Source: JAICLL01 sp035252155 (lineage in GTDB: Bacteria > Planctomycetota > Planctomycetia > Pirellulales > JAICIG01). Taken from it: 13,035 nt of DNA. Numbering within the stretch: position 1 is the first letter of the stretch; each line of letters starts with the position of its first letter. The notes below the pieces were generated by a model. The model made no database searches. It was not told where the DNA came from and worked only from the letters and a program-made list of their open reading frames with translations. This document shows, piece after piece, positions 1-7,182 of this stretch. Location of the stretch: positions 1 to 13,035 of the forward strand of contig DATFDL010000225.1 of assembly GCA_035252155.1 (NCBI GenBank), read 5' to 3'. A program made the translations under genes and the position numbers.

Positions 1-54
1 CGGAAACGATGATTCGATTTGACGAAGCAAACATTCTAAAGCGATTCAATGGCT

Positions 55-2883
55 TCACCGGGGCATGAGATAGGTGCCGGCGATCACATCTTGCCACCCG
101 CGCCGCGGTTGGGCAAGCGCGTAGAGAGCGCCCAGGCAGGACAACCCGCCGAGCAATTCGGCGAAGCAAACCCCGCCTACAAAAATCCAGGTCGACGCCT
201 CCTCCGGATGAAAGGTGGCCTGCCCATCGGACGTCGCGGCGTTGAATTGCGGCAGTCGAGCCACCAAGACACCCATCATCGCGTAGGGCAGCATGATGCC
301 AGCCCAGGCTACGAAGTTCCTCCAGGCGCAGCGCCAGCGTCCGGCGCGGCGACCATCGGCGCGCAGCACCTCGATGCGGGTCAGCCAGAACGCCGGGCCA
401 CCGCGGAAGACAAACGCCGTGACCGCCGGCAACACCCAGACCAAGAGCGCAGTTAGAGCGATGACCAGGGTGGAGGCGTGCAATTCGGAAGCGACGATTC
501 CCAGCAGCGCGAACGCCGCGCCCATGTAGACCATCAATTCGGTGCCCATCGTCACGGCCAAGACGCCCAGCCGGTCGTCCCAACCGAGCGCGGTGGGCTG
601 CCGTGCGACTTCTCGCAACCGCGTGGCGGCCCAGTCGAGCGTCTCGCGCATGGTGGGGCGCGAGGCGAGCGTTTCGCTGAACTCTCGCACGTGCGACGGC
701 AAGAGCTGGTCGCGCGTGCAGAGATCAACCGCCTCACTCAGCAGCTTGATCGCGCGGGTCTCGGCCGACATTAGCGCGAACGGACTGCCAGCCGGCGGCC
801 CGGCGCCCTCGGCAAGATCTTGGCCGACCTTGCCATCGACCGTGGAGACGAATGGATTTTCCGTCGCCGGCCGTCCCGGTTCGACGGGATGGATCGCCAC
901 ATCGAGCAGCTTGACTTGCCCGGTCCGAGTAATCCAAACCTGAGCGAGCGAGAGTAGCTCGGGCAGGGTCTGGTCGGCGACGGCCGCGGCCAACTCTTCA
1001 GCCAGTTCGAGCAACCACCATCGGCTCTGGTGCCATTGGGCGCCGCAACGAACCGCGTCGGCCAAGGGAGCGCCGATGGCGGCCTCGAAGGCATCCCAAC
1101 GCCGCACACCCGACTGGCCCCCTTGCAACCAATGAAGTCGCGCCGAGCGCCCGACGGCGCGACGCGACGCCGACAACGTTTCGCTCGGGCTTTCCATGAT
1201 CCAGACGGGGCGTGCCAGCAACTCGTCGCGGGCCTGGCGAACCGAGATCGCACTGTTTCGGCCCAACTCGCCCGTCAACCGGAATGGCCCAAAGCTCGCG
1301 ATGCCGTCGGCGGCGAGCGGCGCGACGACGGGCAATCGTTGGCGCCGCGCCTCGGCTCGTCGCGGCCGGATGACGCGCGTTCCGCTGACCAATTCGTGGA
1401 GCCCACGATAACCATTGCGCGAGCGCATCGTGAGCGCACAAACCACCCCGAAGGCAGCCGGCAGCCAGTCGATGAGCCAAGCGAAGGGCTGTCGGTTCGG
1501 CCATTGAAACAGGGCCAACAGCGGCAGCAAGGCGCTCAGGCCCAAGGCGCCTGGGACGAACGACGTCCGAAGTAGCGAGCGTAGATAGCCGGGGCGGTCG
1601 CCATCGGGGCCGACGACCTTGAGTCCCATCAGAAGCTTCCCCAAGCCGCGCCCCCACCTCGCCTCGGCCAGCGCGAAATAGCTGACCACCAAGACCGCCT
1701 GCGCCAGCGGCAACCAGGTAATCATGAGCAAATCACTGCCACCGGCCGTGCCCGTCCGAGATGCCCGCGATGCACGCCAGAGACTGGCGGTGACCGTGGT
1801 GACGAAAGCGACCAACCCCAGCGAAATGTCATCGATCATGTACGCCGCCAACCGCCGCCCGACATCGGCGATCGACGAGCCGCCGGTGGCAAACGGCGCC
1901 AGCGCTTGCCGCAATTGGGCCAAATCGGCAAACCGCCGCGAGGGATCTTTTTGCAAGGTGCGGGCAACAATTCGCTCCACCGCCCGCGGCACGCCGGGCC
2001 GCAAGCTGCGCAACGGCGGCGGCGGGTCGGAAGTGATCTGCGCGATGACCGCGACCGCATCGCCGACAAACGGACCACGCCCCGTCAACAGGCAGAACAG
2101 CGTCGCTCCCACGGCGTAGACATCGGTCGCCGGGGTGACCGCGCCTCCGCGCACTTGCTCCGGGGCGGCAAACTGCGGGGTGCCCAGGAACGCCCCGGTA
2201 CGCGTCAATTCGGCCTCGGAAACCAGCGATTTCGAAAGCCCAAAATCGCCGACTTTCACCCGCCCCTCGCTGTCGAGGAAACAATTCGACGGTTTTACAT
2301 CGCGGTGAATGACGCCCTGCGCGTGGGCCGCCTCAAGGCCATCGATCACGTCGAGAATGCAATCGACCGCCCGCTCCAGCGGCAGCGATCCTTCGCGGTC
2401 GAGAATGTCTTTGAGGGTGTCGCCCGGCATCAACTCCATGGCGATGTACGGTTGGCCGTCTTCTTCACCTGCGCCGAACACGAACGTCGAACGCGGGTGC
2501 GACACCGCCGCGGCCAACTGCCCTTCGCGCAGAAACCGATCTACAGTTTCAGGTGTGGGCCGCAGACTCGGCGAGATCAGCTTCAGGGCCACACGGCGGC
2601 CGGTCTCGGCTTGCTCGGCTTCCCACACGACGCCCATGCCGCCTTCACCAAGCGACCGCAGCAGGCGGTATTCGCCGACCCGCCGCCCACGACCGTGCGG
2701 TACCGTCGTTTCCGTCGAACCGACCGTTTCCAAATCGCGTGCGGCGCGCTGCTGCGGCGTGTAATCGAGCGTTATGTCCGATCCCGCGGCGCGCGGCAAC
2801 GACCCGCCACAACGCCCGCACGACGCCCGCGGTGGGTCGGTGGCTTCGATCGGCTCGTGACAATGCGGGCAGGCAAGCGGCAC
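55..2883 (-). CDS. Membrane Ser/Thr protein kinase with zinc ribbon, RDD and pseudokinase-like domains
   Basis: This 942-residue protein is a Hanks-type Ser/Thr kinase that should signal at the membrane. Residues 5-25 hold two CxxC pairs (a zinc ribbon). The kinase domain spans about 71-330: glycine loop GEGGMG at 79-84, ATP lysine K101, HRDVKPSN at 193-200, DFG at 213-215 and APE at 240-242, so it should be active. An RDD-type membrane region follows (about 341-507; RRLAAYMIDD near its start). Residues about 530-760 resemble a second, degenerate kinase domain: a GELGR loop at 538-542, but no HRD, and LLDVA (659-663) where DFG would be. A second RDD-like region with several hydrophobic segments closes the protein (about 770-940). 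The start is GTG; it is favoured because the ribbon begins at residue 5. No strong Shine-Dalgarno is visible. It is divergent from the DUF1501 gene. The substrate is unknown. Confidence 0.93.
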   Translation of the reverse strand: MPLACPHCHEPIEATDPPRASCGRCGGSLPRAAGSDITLDYTPQQRAARDLETVGSTETTVPHGRGRRVGEYRLLRSLGEGGMGVVWEAEQAETGRRVALKLISPSLRPTPETVDRFLREGQLAAAVSHPRSTFVFGAGEEDGQPYIAMELMPGDTLKDILDREGSLPLERAVDCILDVIDGLEAAHAQGVIHRDVKPSNCFLDSEGRVKVGDFGLSKSLVSEAELTRTGAFLGTPQFAAPEQVRGGAVTPATDVYAVGATLFCLLTGRGPFVGDAVAVIAQITSDPPPPLRSLRPGVPRAVERIVARTLQKDPSRRFADLAQLRQALAPFATGGSSIADVGRRLAAYMIDDISLGLVAFVTTVTASLWRASRASRTGTAGGSDLLMITWLPLAQAVLVVSYFALAEARWGRGLGKLLMGLKVVGPDGDRPGYLRSLLRTSFVPGALGLSALLPLLALFQWPNRQPFAWLIDWLPAAFGVVCALTMRSRNGYRGLHELVSGTRVIRPRRAEARRQRLPVVAPLAADGIASFGPFRLTGELGRNSAISVRQARDELLARPVWIMESPSETLSASRRAVGRSARLHWLQGGQSGVRRWDAFEAAIGAPLADAVRCGAQWHQSRWWLLELAEELAAAVADQTLPELLSLAQVWITRTGQVKLLDVAIHPVEPGRPATENPFVSTVDGKVGQDLAEGAGPPAGSPFALMSAETRAIKLLSEAVDLCTRDQLLPSHVREFSETLASRPTMRETLDWAATRLREVARQPTALGWDDRLGVLAVTMGTELMVYMGAAFALLGIVASELHASTLVIALTALLVWVLPAVTAFVFRGGPAFWLTRIEVLRADGRRAGRWRCAWRNFVAWAGIMLPYAMMGVLVARLPQFNAATSDGQATFHPEEASTWIFVGGVCFAELLGGLSCLGALYALAQPRRGWQDVIAGTYLMPR

Positions 2884-3002
2884 GGTATCGGCCCTGGCGC
2901 GGGTGAGGCCCTTACCTTAAGCCGGTTGTCACGCAAGCACAAGCAAGGGTGTTACCGCTCCGAGCAGTAGCATGGCAGGAGCGAAGCGAGTCTCACATTG
3001 GC

Positions 3003-3036
3003 CGACAAGCTTCACCGCGCTCAAAAAAGCTTGTCG
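3003..3036. repeat. 10-bp perfect inverted repeat
   Basis: CGACAAGCTT (3003-3012) is exactly complementary to AAGCTTGTCG (3027-3036), with a 14-nt spacer. No T-run follows, so it is not a classical terminator. It could be an operator or a 5'-UTR hairpin for the DUF1501 transcript, which starts coding 100 bp downstream. The function is inference. Confidence 0.6.
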
Positions 3037-3070
3037 CACGTTCCCGGCGGGGGTACAAAGGAGGGGGGCA

Positions 3071-3100
3071 GCCACAAAGGCCGGGACTACTGCGCCGGGC
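3071..3100 (+). repeat. Dispersed 30-bp repeat, copy 1
   Basis: This stretch, with core GGCCGGGACTAC at 3079-3090, matches positions 9996-10025 in 28 of 30 bases. It lies 35 bp before the DUF1501 start codon. The match is at nucleotide level, which suggests a dispersed repeat rather than a conserved peptide. Confidence 0.7.
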
Positions 3101-3123
3101 AACAGGTTGGATCGATCAATTCC

Positions 3124-3129
3124 AGGAGG
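3124..3129 (+). promoter_or_regulatory. Shine-Dalgarno of the DUF1501 gene
   Basis: AGGAGG lies 6 nt before the ATG at 3136. It is one of the few strong ribosome binding sites in the window. It fixes the start there rather than at the upstream in-frame TTG at 2998. Confidence 0.85.
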
Positions 3130-3135
3130 CCGCCG

Positions 3136-4470
3136 ATGTTCACCTTCTCGCGCCGCGATCTGTTACGTGCCACGGGCCTGGGGTTGTGGGGTGTCAGTGC
3201 CAGCGGATGGCTGCCGCTGCTGGCCGACGACGTTGCCCGGCATCCCAACCGCCGCCGGCAGTGCATCTTGCTCTGGATGCCGGGCGGCCCCAGCCAGATC
3301 GACACGTTCGACCTCAAGCCGCGACACGCCAACGGTGGGCCGTTCAAAGAAATCGCCACCAGTGTGCCGGGCCTGGGCATCAGCGAGCACCTGCCGAAGC
3401 TCGCCTCGTTGGCGGAGCATCTGGCGATCGTCCGCAGCCTGAGCACCAAAGAGGGCGATCACGGCCGCGGAACGTACCTGATGCGCACCGGGCATCAACA
3501 AGGCGGGCCGATCAAATACCCCGCCATCGGCGCATCGCTGGCCAAGGCCGTCGGTTCGGAAGAGGCCGAAGTGCCGAATTATGTGAGCATCGCCCCGACC
3601 ATTCAATTCAATCCCGATGCTTTTGGTCCCGGTTTCTTAGGCGCCCGCTACGCGCCGCTGACCGTTGGCGTGCGCGGCCCGGCGGAGGGTCAAGCGGCTT
3701 CTCGATATACCGAGCTAGGTGTGGACGATCTTTTGCCGCCGGCCCGCATCAGCGCCACACAGGCTGCCGGCCGCCTGGAGCTTTGGCGGACGCTGCAAGG
3801 CAACTTTGTCGCGCGGCATCGCACCGCTTCGGCGTTGGCCCATCAGACGGTCTATCAGCGGGCCGAGCGCATGATGCAAAGCGACGCCGCCCGAGCCTTC
3901 GATCTCTCGCAAGAAACCGACGAAGTGCGTGAGGCTTACGGCCGCGGCCGGTTCGGACAAAGCTGCCTGATGGCCCGCCGGTTGATCGAAAGCGGCGTGC
4001 CATTCGTCGAGATCGTCTTAGGCGACGGCATTGCCTGGGACACGCATCAAAACAACTTTCCGATGGTGACCAGTCTTTCCGCCGAGCTCGACGCCGGCTG
4101 GGGCACGCTGATTCGCGAGTTGGCCGAGCGCGGCCTGCTCGAAACCACCACCATGCTCTGGATGGGCGAATTCGGCCGCACGCCGGGCATCAATCGCACG
4201 GCCGGACGCGATCACTTTCCCGCCGCTTGGAGTTGCGTCTTTGCCGGTGGCGGCATTCATGGCGGGCAGGCCTACGGCCGCACCAGCGAAGATGGTTTGC
4301 AAGTGGTCGATGGCAAAGTGAACGAAGGCGATGTCTTGGCCACCTTGTGCGCCGCCCTGGGCGTCGATCCCGACAGCGAGAATATCTCGGAGGAAGGCCG
4401 CCCGATCCGCTTGGCCGAAGGCAAGCCGATCGAGGCGATTTTGACAGGCAAGAGATCCGCAAGTGCCTGA
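3136..4470 (+). CDS. DUF1501 family protein, Tat-exported
   Basis: This is a 444-residue member of DUF1501, a family abundant in planctomycetes and related to the alkaline phosphatase/sulfatase fold; its reaction is unknown. The N-terminus has a twin-arginine signal (SRRDLLR, residues 5-11) and a hydrophobic stretch up to about residue 30, so it should be exported folded. Family-like motifs: WMPGGPSQIDTFDLKP (47-62), KEGDHGRG (105-112), DTHQNNF (302-308), GEFGRTP (344-350) and GRDHFPAAW (357-365). These histidines and acids are candidate metal ligands. Such proteins often sit beside a DUF1549/DUF1553 cytochrome-type partner; none is present here. The upstream gene is the divergent kinase and the downstream gene is a dioxygenase 277 bp away, so it is probably monocistronic. 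Confidence 0.93.
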   Translation: MFTFSRRDLLRATGLGLWGVSASGWLPLLADDVARHPNRRRQCILLWMPGGPSQIDTFDLKPRHANGGPFKEIATSVPGLGISEHLPKLASLAEHLAIVRSLSTKEGDHGRGTYLMRTGHQQGGPIKYPAIGASLAKAVGSEEAEVPNYVSIAPTIQFNPDAFGPGFLGARYAPLTVGVRGPAEGQAASRYTELGVDDLLPPARISATQAAGRLELWRTLQGNFVARHRTASALAHQTVYQRAERMMQSDAARAFDLSQETDEVREAYGRGRFGQSCLMARRLIESGVPFVEIVLGDGIAWDTHQNNFPMVTSLSAELDAGWGTLIRELAERGLLETTTMLWMGEFGRTPGINRTAGRDHFPAAWSCVFAGGGIHGGQAYGRTSEDGLQVVDGKVNEGDVLATLCAALGVDPDSENISEEGRPIRLAEGKPIEAILTGKRSASA

Positions 4471-4747
4471 GCGGCGCCGCGAAGCATTATCTGAGGGTGC
4501 CACGGCATCCGCCACGGCGCGTGTGATGTCGATTTAACGACGAGTGTCAATCGCCGTGGCGGACGCCGTGCGAACGGGGCCGCGGACGGTGGCGGCCCGC
4601 GCGAGTGACGCAGCACGGCGTCCCTCGCGGTGGCGAGATCGACCCGGGTTGCGCCGCGTTAGGCGCCGCGACGGATGCCGTGGCACCCCACGGCTTTTAG
4701 TAATCCGGTAATCGTTCCGACAGCACCAATTTTGGAGATTTTGCACT
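4471..4747. other. Intergenic region dominated by a palindromic repeat element
   Basis: These 277 bp contain no convincing gene. Directly after the DUF1501 stop is a 10-bp palindrome (GCGGCGCCGC, 4471-4480). Positions 4495-4688 form a nested inverted-repeat element described separately. The remaining 59 bp before the PhyH gene are more AT-rich and likely hold its promoter and a GGAG ribosome binding site (4734-4737). Confidence 0.7.
4495..4688. repeat. 194-bp nested palindromic element (MITE/REPIN-like)
   Basis: The two ends, 4495-4520 and 4663-4688, are inverted repeats matching in 24 of 26 bases (outer sequence GGGTGCCACGGCATCCG). Two further internal copies exist: 4552-4568 is complementary to 4503-4519 (16 of 17), and 4614-4630 is complementary to 4666-4682 (15 of 17). 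The four copies can fold as two neighbouring hairpins or as one long cruciform. This is the structure of a paired REP (REPIN) or small non-autonomous element. No coding content or target-site duplication was recognised. Confidence 0.8.
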
Positions 4748-5638
4748 TTGATCACCGCCGACCTGGCCGAACGGCATGAACCACTGGGCGAGTTATTCTC
4801 GCTACCAACCAGTCGTGAGGAATGGAATCGCTACCGCTTGAGCGACGAGCAAGTCGCTTCGTTCCATCGCGACGGCTACGTGGCGGGCGTGCGTGTGCTC
4901 GACGACCGGCAGGTCGAGCGGCTGCGGCACGAGCTGAGCGAGTTGGCCGATGCCGCGCACCCCGGCCACCGGTTGTTCTACGAGTATCACTCGAACGAAT
5001 CGCCCGACCCCAGCCAGGTGTTGTTTCATGCGCTGGGCGCTTGGCGAATCACGCCGGGGTTTCACGACGTGCTGTGGCATCCGGCCTTCACCATGCCCGC
5101 CTCGCAGCTTCTCGGCGGCGGCGTGCGGTTCTGGCACGACCAATTGTTTTGCAAGCCGGCGCGGCACGGCGGCGTGGTGGCCTGGCACCAGGACTACTCC
5201 TACTGGACGCGCACGCAGCCGATGGCCCATCTCACTTGCTGGATCGCGCTGGACGACGCCACGCGCGACAACGGCTGTTTGCAATACGTGCCCGGCAGTC
5301 ATCGCTGGCCGCTGTTGCCGGTCACGGGGCTGGCCGGCGACATGGACGCCATCCAGGGCGTGCTGAGCGACGAGCAGCGGGCCGCGTTCAAGCCCGTGGC
5401 GATCGAGTTGAAGCGCGGCGAATGTTCGTTTCATCATCCGCTGATGGTGCACGGTTCGTATGAGAACCGCACCAACGGCCCGCGCCGGGCGACGGTAATC
5501 AACGTCTTTCGCGACGGCGTGCGCTCGGCCTCGAACGAGATGTTGCTGGAGGGCGTGCCGCCTATTCCCGCCGGGCAAGTGATGGGCGGCAAATTCTTTC
5601 CACTGCTCTTCGCGAACCAGGACGGCGGTCTTGCATGA
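4748..5638 (+). CDS. Phytanoyl-CoA dioxygenase (PhyH) family oxygenase
   Basis: This 296-residue protein belongs to the PhyH family of non-heme Fe(II)/2-oxoglutarate dioxygenases, which hydroxylate varied small molecules using O2 and 2-oxoglutarate. The metal triad is visible: H147 and D149 in WHQDYSYW, and H235 in HHPLMVHGS. An arginine at 246 or 247 (NGPRRATVINVF) is placed to bind 2-oxoglutarate. The N-terminal segment LSDEQVASFHRDGY (31-44) is the usual family opening, and DNGCLQYVPGSHRWPLLP (174-191) is typical of the double-stranded beta-helix core. The start is TTG, with GGAG 10 nt upstream; no in-frame ATG lies near the N-terminus. The length fits the family. The substrate cannot be told; neither neighbour gives a pathway. 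A closing hairpin at 5648-5686 may terminate the transcript. Confidence 0.9.
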   Translation: MITADLAERHEPLGELFSLPTSREEWNRYRLSDEQVASFHRDGYVAGVRVLDDRQVERLRHELSELADAAHPGHRLFYEYHSNESPDPSQVLFHALGAWRITPGFHDVLWHPAFTMPASQLLGGGVRFWHDQLFCKPARHGGVVAWHQDYSYWTRTQPMAHLTCWIALDDATRDNGCLQYVPGSHRWPLLPVTGLAGDMDAIQGVLSDEQRAAFKPVAIELKRGECSFHHPLMVHGSYENRTNGPRRATVINVFRDGVRSASNEMLLEGVPPIPAGQVMGGKFFPLLFANQDGGLA

Positions 5639-5647
5639 TGATCGACC

Positions 5648-5701
5648 GTGGTGGATTGTTCTCGGCACTATCGGGTGCTCCACCACAGCGCCTCATTTTT
5701 T
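5648..5701 (+). terminator. Possible weak terminator of the PhyH gene
   Basis: GTGGTGGA (5648-5655) pairs with TCCACCAC (5679-5686) across a 23-nt loop. A run of six T begins 9 nt later (5696-5701). The long loop and gap make it weak. The T-run also encodes the C-terminal lysines of the opposite-strand antitoxin. Confidence 0.25.
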
Positions 5702-6004
5702 GGTCCGGCGGCCGTTTCGCTTGCCACCCCGGCGTTTGCCTGTCCGTGACGCCTCTACCTCAGTCCAAAACTCGTCGTGCTTCAATACGTCTCCCTCGCG
5801 AATTTGCTTGCGAGAAGCTTCCAAAATGGCTTGCAGGCGAGGCGAGTATGCCATTAGCAGCCGCTCAATCTCGTCTTCATCTTGGACTCCCACGATCACC
5901 GCCACGGGCCTGCCGTTTCGAGTGACGACAACTGGACTCGCCTCGCTAGCCTTCAGAAAAGAACTGAACTGCGACTTGATTTCGGCCACGGATGCCATTT
6001 TCAT
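5693..6004 (-). CDS. Phd/YefM-type antitoxin, apparently orphaned
   Basis: This 103-residue protein resembles type II antitoxins of the Phd/YefM family, which bind operator DNA through the N-terminal half and neutralise a toxin through the C-terminal half. The opening MASVAEIKSQFSSFLKAS (residues 3-20), then PVVVTRNGRPVAVIVG (24-39), is the family's characteristic fold-forming region. The C-terminal 20 residues are strongly basic (ending in RRTKK), which is atypical and may be an added tail. The first ATG (6002-6004) overlaps the stop of the upstream remnant by 4 nt (ATGA). A second ATG two codons later is also possible. No intact toxin gene lies on either side: downstream is the convergent PhyH gene and upstream is arsM. 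The gene looks less GC-rich than its neighbours. Confidence 0.85.
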   Translation of the reverse strand: MKMASVAEIKSQFSSFLKASEASPVVVTRNGRPVAVIVGVQDEDEIERLLMAYSPRLQAILEASRKQIREGDVLKHDEFWTEVEASRTGKRRGGKRNGRRTKK

Positions 6005-6096
6005 AATTCTATCTTTTCTCCGCCCACGATCAGGCGATTGCCCTGTTTTTCTCCGATCGCGACAATCTGCACGGCATGTGCCGGCTCAAAGCTGAA
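6001..6096 (-). pseudogene. 3' remnant of a RelE/ParE-like toxin gene
   Basis: A 31-codon open stretch with no proper start lies directly after the arsM stop, in the same frame, and ends with a TGA that overlaps the antitoxin ATG. Its peptide begins FSFEPAHAVQIVAIGEKQGN and ends GGEKIEL. The pattern VQIVAIGEK resembles the last core strand of RelE/ParE toxins (typically ..VVVLAIGHR..). The 4-nt overlap is what a toxin-first toxin-antitoxin operon would show. The first two-thirds of the toxin are missing. A GTG at the ninth codon could start a 23-residue peptide, but no ribosome binding site supports it. The family call is inference from a short segment. Confidence 0.5.
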
Positions 6097-7182
6097 TCAG
6101 CAGCAGGTACGACCGTCTGAAATGGCGGCTTGCAGGGGCACCGATAGCCGCTGCTGAACCGGCTCGAATAACCCCGTATACGGCTCTCGCTGCAAAACCC
6201 GAAACGCAGAATCGCCAACCGCGGTGCGCACGCCGCGTCGATAGAGACGCCCATGATCGTCCTCCACGCTTTTAAACGGTCCACGATAGATGACCGCGTA
6301 GTTTTCTTCGAAGGATGGTCCACAATCTGCCTTGTAGGCCAACACGGTCACCGAACGAAATTCGATGCCCTCGACCGTGCGCCAAGGACTGCTTTGTCGC
6401 TTGGCGATGGTCACGCCGTGAAAGCCGGCCCGCTCAAAAGCCCGAAGAAACTCGTCATCACGAAAGGCGCCCGAAATGCAACCGGACCAAAGCTGCGGAT
6501 CTTGCCGCAAATGTTCGGGCACGTCGCGGTCTGATACGATGTCGCAGATCGCGGCGCGCCCGCCGGGTTTCAACACGCGAAACACCTCGCCGATCAACTG
6601 CTCGCGATCTTCGGGACGGACCAGGTTCAACACGCAGTTCGACAGCACGCAATCGATGCTTTCGTCCGCGATGAGCGGCTGTTCGCGGCGCAGCCGTGAT
6701 TCCAAGTCACGCAGATCGAGCCAGTCGGCCTGGTTTTGCACTGGCCGCCCGGCAAGCTCTTTGCCCAGGCGATCGAGATCAAGCTGAAGATCTTGGATCA
6801 GGCCGCAACGGAATTCGACGTTGGCATAACCGAGCCGCTCGGCCACGATCGGCCGGTTCCGCCGGGCAAGGTCGAGCATTTGCTGATTGCAGTCGACCCC
6901 GATCACATGCCCCGTGGGACCGACAATCTGCGCGGCGATGAAACAGACCTTGCCGCCGCCTGAACCGAGATCGAGCACGGTTTCGCCCGGCCGCACCCAG
7001 GCCGTCGGATCGCCGCAGCCGTAATCGCGATCGATGACCTCCTGGGGGATCGCGCGCAGGAAATCCGCATGGTATACGACGGGGCAGCAAAGCTCCTGCT
7101 CGAACCGCTCAGCCGCGGCAGCGTAGCGCGACCGGACGGCCTGCTCCGCATCGCCCTGAACCAAAACGTTTGCCGTGCTCAC
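6097..7182 (-). CDS. arsM: Arsenite methyltransferase (ArsM-type)
   Basis: This 361-residue SAM-dependent methyltransferase should methylate trivalent arsenic in the cytoplasm, giving mono- and dimethylated species. Numbered from an upstream TTG at 7209 (370 residues), the SAM motif is VLDLGSGGGKVCF (78-90). The As(III)-binding cysteines of ArsM have plausible counterparts in C65 (YGCGDP), C192 in the signature SNCVLNL, and C244 in GCISGAF; C41-C42 is a further pair. A C-terminal domain of about 100 residues follows, and the protein ends in two cysteines. I prefer the GTG start at 7180-7182 (residue 10 of the longer form), because GGGAGAG sits 8 nt upstream; the TTG lacks such a site. The gene is divergent from the arsS-like gene, which strengthens the call. 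No ArsR regulator is in the window. Confidence 0.88.
   Translation of the reverse strand: MSTANVLVQGDAEQAVRSRYAAAAERFEQELCCPVVYHADFLRAIPQEVIDRDYGCGDPTAWVRPGETVLDLGSGGGKVCFIAAQIVGPTGHVIGVDCNQQMLDLARRNRPIVAERLGYANVEFRCGLIQDLQLDLDRLGKELAGRPVQNQADWLDLRDLESRLRREQPLIADESIDCVLSNCVLNLVRPEDREQLIGEVFRVLKPGGRAAICDIVSDRDVPEHLRQDPQLWSGCISGAFRDDEFLRAFERAGFHGVTIAKRQSSPWRTVEGIEFRSVTVLAYKADCGPSFEENYAVIYRGPFKSVEDDHGRLYRRGVRTAVGDSAFRVLQREPYTGLFEPVQQRLSVPLQAAISDGRTCC

Larger units (their letters stand above)
2884..3135. other. Divergent intergenic region between kinase and DUF1501 genes
   Basis: These 252 bp separate two outward-facing genes and should hold both promoters. Visible structure: a GCAAGCACAAG motif at 2933-2943 that recurs at 12361, a 10-bp perfect inverted repeat (3003-3012 with 3027-3036), and a 30-bp dispersed repeat at 3071-3100. 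An open frame from a TTG at 2998 runs into the DUF1501 gene, but it has no Shine-Dalgarno and precedes the Tat signal, so I treat it as non-coding. No convincing -35/-10 pair was identified. Confidence 0.6.

Noticed and set aside
1..54. Left-edge sequence downstream of the kinase stop
   Set aside because: These 54 bases are too short to support a gene or a terminator; nothing was seen.
1906..2970. A 354-codon plus-strand open frame opposite the kinase gene
   Set aside because: It is the antisense shadow of a well-supported kinase domain in GC-rich DNA. Its translation is rich in R/A/H/Q with no recognisable domain.
2998..3135. N-terminal extension of the DUF1501 protein from a TTG at 2998
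   Set aside because: A strong AGGAGG precedes ATG 3136, and a Tat signal starts directly there; the extension would bury it.
4802..5686. A 294-codon minus-strand frame opposite the PhyH gene
   Set aside because: The PhyH frame has all metal ligands; the antisense frame has no family features.
6030..6323. A minus-strand 97-codon frame across the arsM end and toxin remnant
   Set aside because: It is out of frame with arsM, which is well supported, and its sequence lacks family features.
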